Of a DNA stretch of 41,289 bases, positions 1-9,161 are shown one piece after another. The position numbers and the translations under genes were made by a program. The number at the start of each line of letters is the position of its first letter. Within the stretch, counting starts at the first letter, position 1. The notes below the pieces were generated by a model. That model was not told the DNA's origin and made no database searches. It saw only the letters and a list, made by a program, of their open reading frames with translations. Source of the stretch: Hyphomicrobiales bacterium (lineage in GTDB: Bacteria; Pseudomonadota; Alphaproteobacteria; Rhizobiales; NORP267); NCBI GenBank assembly GCA_030688605.1, contig JAUYJB010000009.1, positions 1 through 41,289 on the forward strand. Direction: 5' to 3'.

Positions 1-468
1 GATTTTGTCGGGACGACCCGCAACAACAACATCACCGTGACCGTCAGCGTGCGCGGACGCGCGTCGGACCCCGACGTCACCTTCTCCTCGGCGCCGGACC
101 TGCCGCAGGACGAGATTCTGGCGCGGCTGCTGTTCGGCCGCAGCGTCACCGACCTTTCGCCGCTGCAGATCGCGCGGCTGGCGGCGGCCGCCGCGGAGCT
201 TGCCGGCGGCGGGGGCAATTCGCCGATCCTCGACCGCATCCGCGCGACCACCGGCCTCGACAATCTCGACATTGTTACGCAGCAGGGCGGCGGCATCGGG
301 GTCGAGGCCGGGACCTATATCAACGAGAACGTCTATCTCGGCGTGCAAGCCGGCGAGGAATCGGCCGACGCGACGATTAATCTGGACGTCACCCCGGAAC
401 TCAAGCTGCGCGGCACGGCGGGAACACGCGACACCAGCCTCGGCATTTTCTACGAGCAGGAATATTGA
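1..468 (+). CDS. tamB: TamB (DUF490) C-terminal part, 5' end outside window
   Basis: The frame is open from the first base and ends at 468, giving the last 155 residues of a much longer protein. The sequence PDLPQDEILARLLFGRS, followed by an alanine- and glycine-rich stretch and an amphipathic beta-rich tail ending in FYEQEY, is the typical C-terminal end of the TamB translocation and assembly protein. TamB is an inner-membrane-anchored periplasmic beta-taco that works with the outer-membrane protein TamA in envelope assembly or lipid transport. A terminal aromatic residue after alternating hydrophobic residues fits the family. The upstream partner, normally tamA, would lie to the left of the window. 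No terminator is obvious after the stop. Confidence 0.88.
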   Translation, partial: DFVGTTRNNNITVTVSVRGRASDPDVTFSSAPDLPQDEILARLLFGRSVTDLSPLQIARLAAAAAELAGGGGNSPILDRIRATTGLDNLDIVTQQGGGIGVEAGTYINENVYLGVQAGEESADATINLDVTPELKLRGTAGTRDTSLGIFYEQEY

Positions 469-791
469 GTTCGAGCGGCTCGCGCTGCGAAAAGGGGCGG
501 CGAAACGGCATCGAAAGCGAACGGCGCATTGCCCTCATCAATTCCGTGGCTGGCCTGACCGCATCGCACCTCAGGTCGAGCTGAACCATGTCCTTTATCA
601 GGAACATATTCACCAAGACATTATTGTTCATGCGAAATCCTCGCAATTACGAGCCAAGTCGCCCTGCCTCAATCGTCCCTTCTCGAAACCGGCACTGTCG
701 ATCGCATTTCGTGCTATCGATGACGCTTCGCACGAAGGCCAGAGGGGCGAGAAGCCACGGCAGGTCGCGACAGTCCCGCCCCCTTAATCTT
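469..791. other. intergenic stretch with no gene
   Basis: This lies between the convergent stops of tamB and the FAD oxidoreductase. Both strands were read. Open frames here are short, lack a ribosome binding site and resemble no family. No strong hairpin followed by a T-run was found. Confidence 0.5.
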
Positions 792-2228
792 CTATTCCGC
801 CGCCGGCGCTGCTGCTGCTAGTAGGTTGTGGTTCGCACGGAATAGGTTGGCGGAGTCATATTTTGCTTTGATCCGGCACAAACGGTCCATGTTGCCGCCA
901 TAGGCTGCGCCAATCCTTCCCACTTCGTCCTCGGGCATGAAGTTAACATAGACCGAGCCAGCTGCATGCGGTGCTGTGCGATCAAAGAAGTCCCGCGCCC
1001 AGCCGATGCAGGCCGCATCCTTCGCAGCGTCCGACCAGCGCGCATGCACGTTCATCGTGAAGTGCGCTGCACGTTGCGGAAAGGCGGTTGCGTCGGGGGC
1101 GACACGGGCCATCGCGCCGCCGACATGGGCGATGAATATCTCGGACTGCGGGTCCGGCAATGTGCCGATGGCGTCCACGATCAGCGATATGGCCACGTCC
1201 GAGAGGTTGATGAAGTCATGGCTTTTCCAATAGTTGCGTGCGCCGGGCGTCAGTAGCGGATCGAAGGCCGCCTGCCAGCCGGTAAAGGGATGCGGCGAGA
1301 TCACGTCGGCGATGGGATTGCCCAAGGCGCGCAACCCCGCCATGGCCTTTTCGCCTTCGGCCATGTCGCCCGCATAGCATGCGGCAAAGACCAGTACCTC
1401 ACGCCCGTGCCATTCTTCTGGCAGGAACGGCAGTGGGGGTGCCTTGCGCATCACGGTCCAGACGGTCAGTTCCTCTGGCGCGTTCGCACATATCTCGCGG
1501 AATCCGCGCAGCAGGTCGGGCGCGTCCGCGATCGGATGCACAATCAAACCCGACATCACCTGCGGGCCGAGCGGATGCAGCGCGAATTCGAACGAGGACA
1601 CCACCCCGAAATTGCCGCCGCCGCCCCGGATCGCCCAGAAGAGGTCCGGGTGATCTTCGGGACTGGCGCGGACGATGCTGCCATCAGCCAGCACCATCTC
1701 CGCCGACAGCAGATTGTCGATGGTCATGCCGTATTTGCGGGTGATCCAGCCAAAGCCGCCACCCAGCGTCAGCCCAGCGATACCGGTCGTCGAATTCACG
1801 CCAACCGGGACCGCCAGCGCATGCAATTGCGTCTCGCAATCCACGTCCGACAGCAGGCATCCTGCCCCTACCCGCGCCTTGCGCGCCGCAGGATCGACAT
1901 GCACCGACCGCATCAGCGACAGGTCTAGCAGAACCGCGCCGTCGATCACCGCATGCCCCGCGATCTGGTGGCCGCCCGCCCGGATCGCCATGAGCAGGTC
2001 GTTCTCGCGGGCAAAGTTCACCGCCGTGCGAATGTCGTTTGTCCCAAGTGCCCGGATCACGAGGCCCGGCCTGCGGTCCACCATGCCGTTCCAGATCGTG
2101 CGCGCCTCTTCATAACCGGCCTCCCCGGGCAGCGGGGCGCTGCCGCGCAGGTCGGCCCGCAGGGCAGCGAGTGCCGCATCGTCGATGCGCTTCGTGCCGC
2201 CGCCAAGGGTCTTGAGGGAAAAAGTCAT
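792..2228 (-). CDS. FAD-binding oxidoreductase, berberine-bridge-enzyme type
   Basis: A 478-residue flavoprotein of the PCMH/VAO superfamily that would oxidise a small organic substrate and pass electrons to O2 or another acceptor. RAGGHQIAGH near residues 84-92 carries the histidine (H87) that binds FAD covalently in this family. TGIAGLTLGGGFGW near 148-161 is the second flavin-binding segment and has no cysteine, so the flavin is probably held by one bond only. The C-terminal BBE domain is clear (YVNFMPEDE, then RIKAKYDSANLFRANHNL). AAGGAGGT lies a few bases before the ATG. The gene is divergent from an HxlR-type regulator across 158 bp, which is the usual arrangement for a redox enzyme controlled by its neighbour. 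The substrate is unknown. Confidence 0.88.
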   Translation of the reverse strand: MTFSLKTLGGGTKRIDDAALAALRADLRGSAPLPGEAGYEEARTIWNGMVDRRPGLVIRALGTNDIRTAVNFARENDLLMAIRAGGHQIAGHAVIDGAVLLDLSLMRSVHVDPAARKARVGAGCLLSDVDCETQLHALAVPVGVNSTTGIAGLTLGGGFGWITRKYGMTIDNLLSAEMVLADGSIVRASPEDHPDLFWAIRGGGGNFGVVSSFEFALHPLGPQVMSGLIVHPIADAPDLLRGFREICANAPEELTVWTVMRKAPPLPFLPEEWHGREVLVFAACYAGDMAEGEKAMAGLRALGNPIADVISPHPFTGWQAAFDPLLTPGARNYWKSHDFINLSDVAISLIVDAIGTLPDPQSEIFIAHVGGAMARVAPDATAFPQRAAHFTMNVHARWSDAAKDAACIGWARDFFDRTAPHAAGSVYVNFMPEDEVGRIGAAYGGNMDRLCRIKAKYDSANLFRANHNLLAAAAPAAE

Positions 2229-2292
2229 CGGATAACCTCCTTCATGTTAGAATGAATATAATCCCGTCAGCCTGCGCCCGGCCACTGCGCAC

Positions 2293-2314
2293 GGTCCAGT
2301 GAAGGGACTGGACC
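2293..2314. promoter_or_regulatory. perfect inverted repeat in the oxidoreductase/hxlR-type intergenic region
   Basis: GGTCCAGT, six bases, ACTGGACC form an exact 8-bp dyad 73 bp upstream of the regulator start and 65 bp upstream of the oxidoreductase start. A further CTGGAC lies just downstream at about 2329. HxlR-type dimers bind dyads of this size in divergent promoters, so this is the best operator candidate. That it is an operator is inference. Confidence 0.45.
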
Positions 2315-2386
2315 GAGCGATACAGTTTCTGGACTATGCGCGGCCCGGCGGTTCCCCGATCCTTCCCGCAGACAAAGGATGATTGC

Positions 2387-3079
2387 ATGACACATGGAAG
2401 CTACCAACAATTCTGCCCGGTCGCGATGGCGGCAGAAGTGCTGTGCACCCGCTGGACAATGGTCCTGCTGCGTGAGTTCGTGGCCGGATCAAGCCGATTC
2501 AATGATCTGCGGCGCGGCGTGCCGCGGATGTCGCCGACGCTGTTGTCGCAACGGCTGAAAGAGCTTGAAAGCAGCGGCATCATTGAACGGATGCGCGTCC
2601 GGGGCGAGCGCGGCGTCTACGATTATCGTCTGACGCCTGCGGGACGCGATCTGCAACCGGTGATCGAAGCAGTGGGCATCTGGGGCCAGCGATGGGTCGA
2701 ATCGCAGGTTTCTCTGAAGAATCTCGACCCCTCGCTGCTGATGTGGGACATGCGCCGAAACCTCAATCCAACGCCGCTGCCCGCCGCCCGCTCAGTGGTT
2801 CAGTTTCGCTACTCCGAACTTGCGCCCGCCCGCCAGAACTGGTGGTTGGTGGTAGAGCCGACCGGCGAGGTCGATCTGTGCTCGGCCGATCCCGGCTTCG
2901 AGGTCGATCTTTATGTCACAACGGATCTGCGCACGATGACGGCGATCTGGATGGGTATCGAACGGGTCGCTGCAGCGAAGAGCCGGATCATTTTCGACGG
3001 TAAGCGCGAGATCGCGACCTCCATGCAGGACTGGCTGGGGCTCAGTCCATTTGCGAAGGAACCGCGCCGCGTCGCGTGA
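2387..3079 (+). CDS. HxlR-family transcriptional regulator with C-terminal SCP2-like region
   Basis: A 230-residue regulator. The N-terminal winged helix (residues about 10-100) shows the HxlR signature: a cysteine close to the start (FCPVAMAAEVLCTRWTMVLL), then FNDLRRGVPRMSPTLLSQRLKEL and a wing with RGVYDYRLTPAGRDL. The remaining 120 residues are longer than a minimal HxlR protein and resemble the sterol-carrier/alkyl-sulfatase C-terminal fold appended to some members, which may sense a hydrophobic ligand. The ATG at 2387 is preferred over an upstream in-frame ATG because AAAGGA lies 8 bases before it. The gene is divergent from the FAD oxidoreductase and probably controls it. The IS6 element begins 8 bp after the stop codon. 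Confidence 0.85.
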   Translation: MTHGSYQQFCPVAMAAEVLCTRWTMVLLREFVAGSSRFNDLRRGVPRMSPTLLSQRLKELESSGIIERMRVRGERGVYDYRLTPAGRDLQPVIEAVGIWGQRWVESQVSLKNLDPSLLMWDMRRNLNPTPLPAARSVVQFRYSELAPARQNWWLVVEPTGEVDLCSADPGFEVDLYVTTDLRTMTAIWMGIERVAAAKSRIIFDGKREIATSMQDWLGLSPFAKEPRRVA

Positions 3080-3086
3080 ATGTGTG

Positions 3087-3901
3087 CTGGCAGGTTAAGG
3101 CTAACTTTTCTCCGGTTCGGGGCCGTACAGTGACCCCGGCCGGGGAGGAATCATGAATCCGATCTCATTCAAACGTCACCGGTTTCCGGCGGACGTCATC
3201 CGTTACGCGGTATGGCTCTATTTCAGATTTACGCTGAGCCTTCGGGATGTCGAGGAGCTGCTCGCCCAGCGGGGCGTTGAGGTCAGCAATGAGACCATTC
3301 GGTGCTGGGCCTTGAAGTTCGGGCCGTTGATGGCTGCCAATCTGCGGCGGCGGCGATTGCCGCCGACCAGTCGGTGGCATCTGGACGAGATGGTGGTGAA
3401 GATCGGCGGCCGGCGGATGTTCCCGTGGCGGGCTGTCGACGATGGGGGCGAGGTCCTGGACGTTCCGGTCCAGAAGCGCCGAAACAAAGCTGCAGCGCTG
3501 AAATTGCTGAGAAAGTTGCTCAAGCATCGGGGAATCCATCCCGAGACCATCGTCACCGACAAGCTCGCCTCATACCGCGCCGCGGCCAGGATCTTGGGGC
3601 TGGGGGACCGACATCGACCAGGCGGCATGCACGCCGACAATCGGGCGGAAAACTCACACTTGGACATTCGACGACGAGAACGAAAACAGCAGAAATTTAA
3701 GTCGCAGGGCTCAGCCCAGAGGTTCCTTTCCACCCGCGCCGCCGTCTCCAACGTCTTTAACCTCCAACGCCATTTGATCCGCCGACCGACCCTCCGCCAG
3801 TTTCGGGCCGAGGCTCACCAGACGTGGGCAGCGGCGACCGCGGCTGCGTGACTGACGGTCGGGCTGGGGATTTCTGCCGCTCAGCCCAGTTAACGTGTCA
3901 G
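3087..3901 (+). mobile_element. IS6-type insertion sequence, complete
   Basis: About 815 bp enclosing one transposase gene. The ends are imperfect inverted repeats: CTGGCAGGTTAA at 3087-3098 and, on the other strand, CTGACACGTTAA ending at 3901. Size, single gene and short terminal repeats fit the IS6 family. The 8 bases outside each end (AATGTGTG and TTCCCTGC) do not match, so no target duplication is visible. This is compatible with IS6 cointegrate/recombination behaviour or an old insertion. Confidence 0.7.
3153..3851 (+). CDS. IS6-family DDE transposase
   Basis: A 232-residue transposase of usual IS6 length. The N-terminal helix-turn-helix region (RFTLSLRDVEELLAQRGVEV) is followed by the catalytic core with the three acidic residues in WHLDE, VTDKLASY and NRAENSH. 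The frame is intact with a GGGGAGGAA ribosome site just before the ATG, so the element may be active. It lies between the HxlR-type regulator and the polysaccharide operon in the opposite orientation to the latter. A decayed relative occurs at 18372-18626. Confidence 0.93.
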   Translation: MNPISFKRHRFPADVIRYAVWLYFRFTLSLRDVEELLAQRGVEVSNETIRCWALKFGPLMAANLRRRRLPPTSRWHLDEMVVKIGGRRMFPWRAVDDGGEVLDVPVQKRRNKAAALKLLRKLLKHRGIHPETIVTDKLASYRAAARILGLGDRHRPGGMHADNRAENSHLDIRRRERKQQKFKSQGSAQRFLSTRAAVSNVFNLQRHLIRRPTLRQFRAEAHQTWAAATAAA

Positions 3902-3992
3902 TTCCCTGCAATCTATGCAAGACCGCTTTGCCCTCATATCGCCTCGCGGCTTCAAACCACCCAGGGCCGTATGCCCCCTACCCATTCATCAC

Positions 3993-6803
3993 CTAATCTT
4001 GTCGGGAGAGGGTCATGAGAGGGCTGCGACCGTTGATGATGTAGGCAATCGCCTCCAGAATGATGCCATTGGTGTTGACGTCGGAATGGATGGTCGGCTC
4101 TCGAGTGGCCTCATAGATGCCGGAAGCGAAGCCGAAACCGTTTGTTTGTCCCTTTTCCCGCGCCAGCGCGTACAGCATTTGCGAGTAGGCGTCAGGTCGC
4201 GTCGCGAGCCAGAGAAAACAACCCTTGGTGCTAACGAGGCGAATTGCGTCACCCAATCTGATTATCTGCCTCTTGCCGCTTGGCGAGGGGGCATCGACAA
4301 CCCAAGTGCCGCCATTCCCGCCGATCTGATAGCCCTGATAGGTGAACCAGGGCGGCTGATCGATCGGGCATTCCGACACGCACGTCGGAATGCCGGTCTC
4401 CTCGTATCGCTTGATCTGCGCCGCGTGGAGGACGTCGGCGATGATCTTGCCGTATGCCGATGCGCCGAGCTCGACCTCCTCGGTGGTGCTGGGCTCGGTC
4501 GCAATGCGGCCGCGGCTGCGGACCTCCTCGAGGAAGCGCAGGGTGGCGTCCATATCCGCGAGGGGATTGCGCTCCTGGTAAACCGGATTGACGTCGACGC
4601 CCCAAAGCCTGAAGCCGCGTGCCGGGTAGTGGGCATAGGAATTCTGCTGCACCGAGGTCGTCGTGCGGGTGCCAATATCGTGCATGTCGCCGTCAATTAT
4701 CGAGGCCTGCAGACCCCATGTGGTCACCAGATCCGCGACTGGAAAACTTTGTTCCGTGTATCGGTCGAGAATCTTCAGGGTAATCAGCAACCGGCCGACG
4801 TCGGCCGAATCAAACCCTTTCCGCTGGCCGCGTTCCCTGCCAATCGGTCTTTCAGCTTCCGGCAGATTTACAGCCTTGTAGCGATAGGCTGACCGGCCAA
4901 GAAAATCGATGATCCGCTGTATCGAGGTTTCAAAGCGGGTCTGGTCGATCAATCCGATCCGGTGCGCCGACACATTCGCCATTATGAATGATCCAATGTC
5001 CCACATGGTCGCAAACGCGTAGCCCTGAAGCTTGCCGGCCTCCTCCCATGCGGTCGCAGGAGCCATGCCGTCATTTTTCGCGGTTCCGCGCTCGAAATAC
5101 TGCCAGGCGACAGCGGCATCCTGCTTCAGCTTCCGTTCCATATCAGCGGTCACGGTCGCGGCTCCGGCATCGGTTACGACGGTGCGTGCGCGGGCTGACT
5201 GAACAAGCTTCAGCACCGGCATTTCGGGGGTCACGGCTTTGTAATAGGACTCGAAATTCGTCAACTGCGTTCCCGGTAGCGAAGCGAGTGCCGCGAGAGT
5301 ATCCATCACCTTGTGCCTTTTCTCCGGCAAGTTCAGCGTTACGGGGTGGATCATGAATACCGCGTCGTTCCGCGAGCCGAAAAATTTCAGGACCTCCCCG
5401 GTTTCGAAATACGGGACCTCACCATCCCAGCCTTTCTCGAATGCGACCGTGTTCGACAATTGAAGGATGCCGCCTTGACCCATCCCCCAGATCCATTTGT
5501 AGTCGTGCTTGTCGGCGCTCAGCATCGGAACGCCGCATGTCTCCAGGGCCGAAAGGGTCGCTGCGTCGAAGGCGTTGTTCGGCGGAACGAAGGTCATCGG
5601 CAGCTTCCCGGTCGCCCGGTACATCTCGCTGGTTGCCCGCCTGAGCATATCGCCGCTCTCATCGGAGGAAAGGCCGACGAACTCCTCGGCCGTGTGATTC
5701 AATCCATGGGTGGCGATGTCGTAGTTCGGATTGCTGAGCAGCCCTTCAATATGGGCCTTGGAGATGCCGTCGGCGCCAAGAGAGTTTTGGCCGCCGGGAA
5801 TGACCGCTTCGGTCAAAGGAATTCCGGCTCGCAACAGGTCGCTGGTGAATTCGCGATGCGCGACATCTGTCGCAGGGCTGAGGTGATAATCATCCACTCG
5901 GACGATTACGTAGCGGGAGGGGCCCTGACGCGACTGGACGTAGAGATCATGGGGCAGAACGCAGCGGACCGTTCCCTGATCTCGTGCGGCGGCGAGCACT
6001 TTCGCCAATTCCGTCGCGTAGGCCGACAAGTCGATGTCGCTGAGGCTGTCGACGGAGGAAAGCGGAATATGGACGATGATCGGGTCGTGTTTCGCTGCCG
6101 CGATCTGGATGCCTTTCTGGATTGCCCTTGGCGGGCGCGGCTGGCCGGCCACTGCCTCCGACAGCGTCGTCGTCGCGTCATCGCCGAACGTATTGGCGAG
6201 CCCGGTCGACGTCATGATGTAACCGCCGCTCAGCACGGGGTTTCTCAATCTGGACCCCTCATCGCCGGGCACGCGGATCGCCGTGCGGATTCCGGCCGCT
6301 CGCACGCCCGCTAGATCCTCTGAAGAGCGGAGCGGAGAGGAAGTGATGAGGGTTAGCGCAGTTAGAAGAGGCTGTTTCTCATAATCGCCCCGGGTGTTCA
6401 TGGCCCAGGAAAACGCGGCCTGGGCGATACTCGCCTGCCTGAGCTGGAAGTAGGGGTCCTCAGAGAAGACGGTTTGAGCGTCGATGGCCAGTTCGAGCAA
6501 GTCGGGAAAGGTGTCGGCCATAGTGCGAAGTTGCTGCGCCAACTTCGACCGGGGCTCAAGCCGCGATACGCCCTCGCTTATCGGCGCAATACCAAGCGTC
6601 ACCGCGATCGTCCGCTCCAGCAAGGGCGCAAGGAGAGCGGCAAGCCGGCGGGGCGCGGAATCGGCATTGCCGCCGGTGATTGCCACGATAAGCGGATTGG
6701 GCAGCGTCTCAGCCGTCGCACCGGACGCGCCGCTGCGCATTGCTATTGCGACCAGCGGGAGGCTCAGACCACCCAGAAGCGCAGCGCGCCGGGTAATGTT
6801 CAT
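3993..6803 (-). CDS. exported polysaccharide deacetylase-like protein with DUF3131 domain
   Basis: A 936-residue protein with a twin-arginine-type export signal (MNITRRAALLGG then a hydrophobic stretch). The middle section (about 295-530) resembles polysaccharide-deacetylase/DUF2334 folds: YVIVRVDDYHLSP carries the paired aspartates and YDIATHGLNHTAEE an HxxxH-type zinc motif. The C-terminal half (about 550-930) matches DUF3131, a glycosidase-like domain (WEEAGKLQGYAFATMWDIGS; later YQGYQIGGNGG). It starts within the stop of the upstream glycosyltransferase gene (ATGA overlap, 4 bp), so the two are translationally coupled. With a processive GT2 and a sugar epimerase it probably trims or de-N-acetylates an exported polymer. 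The exact activity is unproven. Confidence 0.8.
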   Translation of the reverse strand: MNITRRAALLGGLSLPLVAIAMRSGASGATAETLPNPLIVAITGGNADSAPRRLAALLAPLLERTIAVTLGIAPISEGVSRLEPRSKLAQQLRTMADTFPDLLELAIDAQTVFSEDPYFQLRQASIAQAAFSWAMNTRGDYEKQPLLTALTLITSSPLRSSEDLAGVRAAGIRTAIRVPGDEGSRLRNPVLSGGYIMTSTGLANTFGDDATTTLSEAVAGQPRPPRAIQKGIQIAAAKHDPIIVHIPLSSVDSLSDIDLSAYATELAKVLAAARDQGTVRCVLPHDLYVQSRQGPSRYVIVRVDDYHLSPATDVAHREFTSDLLRAGIPLTEAVIPGGQNSLGADGISKAHIEGLLSNPNYDIATHGLNHTAEEFVGLSSDESGDMLRRATSEMYRATGKLPMTFVPPNNAFDAATLSALETCGVPMLSADKHDYKWIWGMGQGGILQLSNTVAFEKGWDGEVPYFETGEVLKFFGSRNDAVFMIHPVTLNLPEKRHKVMDTLAALASLPGTQLTNFESYYKAVTPEMPVLKLVQSARARTVVTDAGAATVTADMERKLKQDAAVAWQYFERGTAKNDGMAPATAWEEAGKLQGYAFATMWDIGSFIMANVSAHRIGLIDQTRFETSIQRIIDFLGRSAYRYKAVNLPEAERPIGRERGQRKGFDSADVGRLLITLKILDRYTEQSFPVADLVTTWGLQASIIDGDMHDIGTRTTTSVQQNSYAHYPARGFRLWGVDVNPVYQERNPLADMDATLRFLEEVRSRGRIATEPSTTEEVELGASAYGKIIADVLHAAQIKRYEETGIPTCVSECPIDQPPWFTYQGYQIGGNGGTWVVDAPSPSGKRQIIRLGDAIRLVSTKGCFLWLATRPDAYSQMLYALAREKGQTNGFGFASGIYEATREPTIHSDVNTNGIILEAIAYIINGRSPLMTLSRQD

Positions 6804-8080
6804 AGTCTTTGCTCCGATCCAACGGATGCCTCACGCCGCCGCTGCGGACTTATCCAACGTCCCTCCGATCGGTAGGAGAAAGACCTGAGGAGAGCGCCCA
6901 GGAAAAGTGCCGCGTCCAGAAGACGCAGAGCTGGAAACGCAATGCCATAGACCAGCATGGCGAAGCGGCGGTCGATGACAGCGACCAACATGGTCAGCGC
7001 GTAATCGAAGGAAAGGAAGAGGGCCAGCAGATAGAGCGGCGAGACCGGCCGGATCGACAGATCGCTCAGCGAAAAGGCGAGGCTGTCGATCCCGAACGCC
7101 AGCTGCAGGACCGCCATCACCGGCAAAATCAGCGAGAAGGCACAAAAGATCAGAAGCTCTATGAGAATGGGACCGAGAGCCGCCCAGAACTTTCCGCACC
7201 ATACGCCGTGCCGCCACACGGTCTGCCAGAATCCGAGATACCAGCGACTGACCTGCTTGCGGTAATCGGTGAGGCGGAAAGGATCCTCGGTGAGGCAGCG
7301 TGCGCGGGGCGAGTAGGCGATGCGGCCAAGCCGCTTGTGCTGGACCTCAAACGTCATGTTGAAGTCTTCGATGACCAGCCCTGGCGCCGCGATGTTGATC
7401 CTCTTCAGGGCCGACGTGCGATAGATGCTGGCTACGCCCGGAGCGATATAGCTGACGCTCGTCCACTTCCACGACTGGCCGAACTGGAATACCGCCTGCA
7501 CGATCCGGTAGAGCCGGGTGCGATACGCGGTGAACAGCATCCCACGGCTCGGGCATCGCTGGTTCTGCCAGCGCGAAAGAACATGTCCGGCGACGACGAC
7601 AACTTCGGGGTCGTCGAAAAGCGGCAGCGCATGATCGAGATAGTGCGGATCGATCTCCGAATCGGCGTCGTGGATGAGGACCGCCTCATAGGCGTCGCAA
7701 AGGCGATGCTCCTTGATCGCCAGCGCGAGCGCCTGCGCCTTGCCCCGGTTCGGCTGGATGTCGAGCACTTGGCAGCCCAGCCACCTGGCGATTGCAACGG
7801 TCCGATCCTTCGAGCCGTCGCTCGCCACATAGATCTGGCTCGCCGGCATGATTTTCGTCAGGGCGCGGATGCATTTCGGCAGCGCGACCTCTTCGTTGTA
7901 TGCGGGGATGACAGCCGCGACATCGGCCACTCTCAGTCGGGTCGATGGCTGAGGATGATGGCTCACAAACCTTTCCGCAATAAAGCGAAGAAGCCCGATC
8001 GCGCACCAGAACGCAATGTTAAGTCCGAGCGAAGCGCTCAGCACGATTAGGGCCAGATTGATGATCGCTTGATCGGTCAT
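6800..8080 (-). CDS. processive GT2 glycosyltransferase (IcaA/PgaC-like), membrane-bound
   Basis: A 426-residue inner-membrane glycosyltransferase. An N-terminal membrane helix (about 5-34) precedes the GT-A domain, which starts at VIPAYNEE. The catalytic motifs are in order: DAD at 138-140 for the nucleotide-sugar and metal, ED at 238-239 as catalytic base region, and QVSRW at 276-280, the Q-x-x-R-W motif of processive synthases. Three or more membrane helices follow (about 300-410). The ATG at 8080 is chosen because GGAG lies about 8 bases upstream and longer versions add a low-complexity tail. Layout and partners resemble poly-N-acetylglucosamine synthesis (PgaC with a PgaB-type deacetylase), though the polymer cannot be read from sequence. 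Confidence 0.87.
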   Translation of the reverse strand: MTDQAIINLALIVLSASLGLNIAFWCAIGLLRFIAERFVSHHPQPSTRLRVADVAAVIPAYNEEVALPKCIRALTKIMPASQIYVASDGSKDRTVAIARWLGCQVLDIQPNRGKAQALALAIKEHRLCDAYEAVLIHDADSEIDPHYLDHALPLFDDPEVVVVAGHVLSRWQNQRCPSRGMLFTAYRTRLYRIVQAVFQFGQSWKWTSVSYIAPGVASIYRTSALKRINIAAPGLVIEDFNMTFEVQHKRLGRIAYSPRARCLTEDPFRLTDYRKQVSRWYLGFWQTVWRHGVWCGKFWAALGPILIELLIFCAFSLILPVMAVLQLAFGIDSLAFSLSDLSIRPVSPLYLLALFLSFDYALTMLVAVIDRRFAMLVYGIAFPALRLLDAALFLGALLRSFSYRSEGRWISPQRRREASVGSEQRL

Positions 8081-8138
8081 CGAAGCTCCGTCCGACAGAC
8101 GCGTGTGGCGGCCGAATGGGTCCCGCCCCCTCTTTCGC

Positions 8139-9161
8139 CTAGACAGCCATGCCGGCGGCTGCGGTTGCGGCCAGTTTGTCGCCCGCGCGGCCAACTGCAT
8201 CGGAGGGACGCGACGTTAGTGCCTGTCGCATATGAGCATAAGTCGTCTCGATGCCGGCGCGGATCGATATCTTCTGACGCCAGCCCAGCGCCTTGACTTT
8301 GCTTAGATCGGGCAAGCGCCTGGCATGGTCGGCAATGAAATGTTCTTTGAACGTCGGCGTGACATCGACATCGACTACCGATCGGACGATGTCGAGCAGT
8401 TCGAGGATGCTGAGCTCCTTGTCGCCGCCGATATTGTAGACCTCGCCCGAGCCGCCTTTTTGCATCATCCGGACGAAACCCTCGATGAGATCGTCCACGT
8501 GCAGGAACGTTCGCGTCTGCAAACCATCGCCGAAAATGACCACCGGTTCGTGATTGATGACACGTCTCAACATCTGAGGAATGACGCGCTGGTCGTCGGG
8601 CGACATGTTGGGCCCGAAGGTGTTGAAGATCCGAACGATGCGGGCGTCGACGCCAAACTTGCGGGCGTAGAAGACCGTCAGCGCCTCGCCGAAACGCTTG
8701 CCCTCCTCATAGGCGCTGCGCGGCCCAACCGGATCGACATTGCCGACATAGGTTTCCGCCTGCGGAAAGACCTTGGGGTCGCCATAGGCTTCGGCGGTGC
8801 TGGCAAAGAGGTATCGCGCCTTCGACCAACGGGCTACCTTGAGGAGATTGAGCGAGCCAACGGACGATGTGACCAGCATATTCTCGCCAAGGATGGCGAT
8901 GTTCGGCACGCCCGTCGGACAGGCAAGATTGTATATCTCGGTGTAACGGCGCCTAAGCAGGCGCGCAAGGATTCGAGGATCCGCGATATCTCCCTCGATG
9001 AATCGAAAGTTCGGCCGGCCCAGCAAGTCGCGGATACTCTCGATTCTGCCGGTGATCAGATTGTCGACGCAATCGACTGCCGCACTGTCGTCGACAAGCA
9101 TCCTCGCGAGATTGCTTCCGATGAAACCGGCACCCCCGGCAATGAGCACTTGGACCGTCAT
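8139..9161 (-). CDS. NAD-dependent nucleotide-sugar epimerase/decarboxylase (UDP-glucuronate decarboxylase-like)
   Basis: A 340-residue extended short-chain dehydrogenase. The Rossmann motif GGAGFIG (9-15) is at the N-terminus, YNLACPTG near 77-84, STAEAYGDP near 121-129 and the catalytic pair Y151/K155 in AYEEGK. YEEGKR and RIFNTFGPNM point to UDP-glucuronate decarboxylase or dTDP-glucose dehydratase relatives, which make the sugar nucleotides used by polymer synthases. It is first in the minus-strand operon, 58 bp before the glycosyltransferase. The start is uncertain: 9161 fits the family, but in-frame ATGs at 9176 and 9194 exist and none has a good Shine-Dalgarno sequence. Confidence 0.87.
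   Translation of the reverse strand: MTVQVLIAGGAGFIGSNLARMLVDDSAAVDCVDNLITGRIESIRDLLGRPNFRFIEGDIADPRILARLLRRRYTEIYNLACPTGVPNIAILGENMLVTSSVGSLNLLKVARWSKARYLFASTAEAYGDPKVFPQAETYVGNVDPVGPRSAYEEGKRFGEALTVFYARKFGVDARIVRIFNTFGPNMSPDDQRVIPQMLRRVINHEPVVIFGDGLQTRTFLHVDDLIEGFVRMMQKGGSGEVYNIGGDKELSILELLDIVRSVVDVDVTPTFKEHFIADHARRLPDLSKVKALGWRQKISIRAGIETTYAHMRQALTSRPSDAVGRAGDKLAATAAAGMAV

Noticed and set aside
2336..2386. Longer start for the HxlR-type regulator at 2336
   Set aside because: It lacks a ribosome site, whereas ATG 2387 has AAAGGA at good spacing and matches the family N-terminus.
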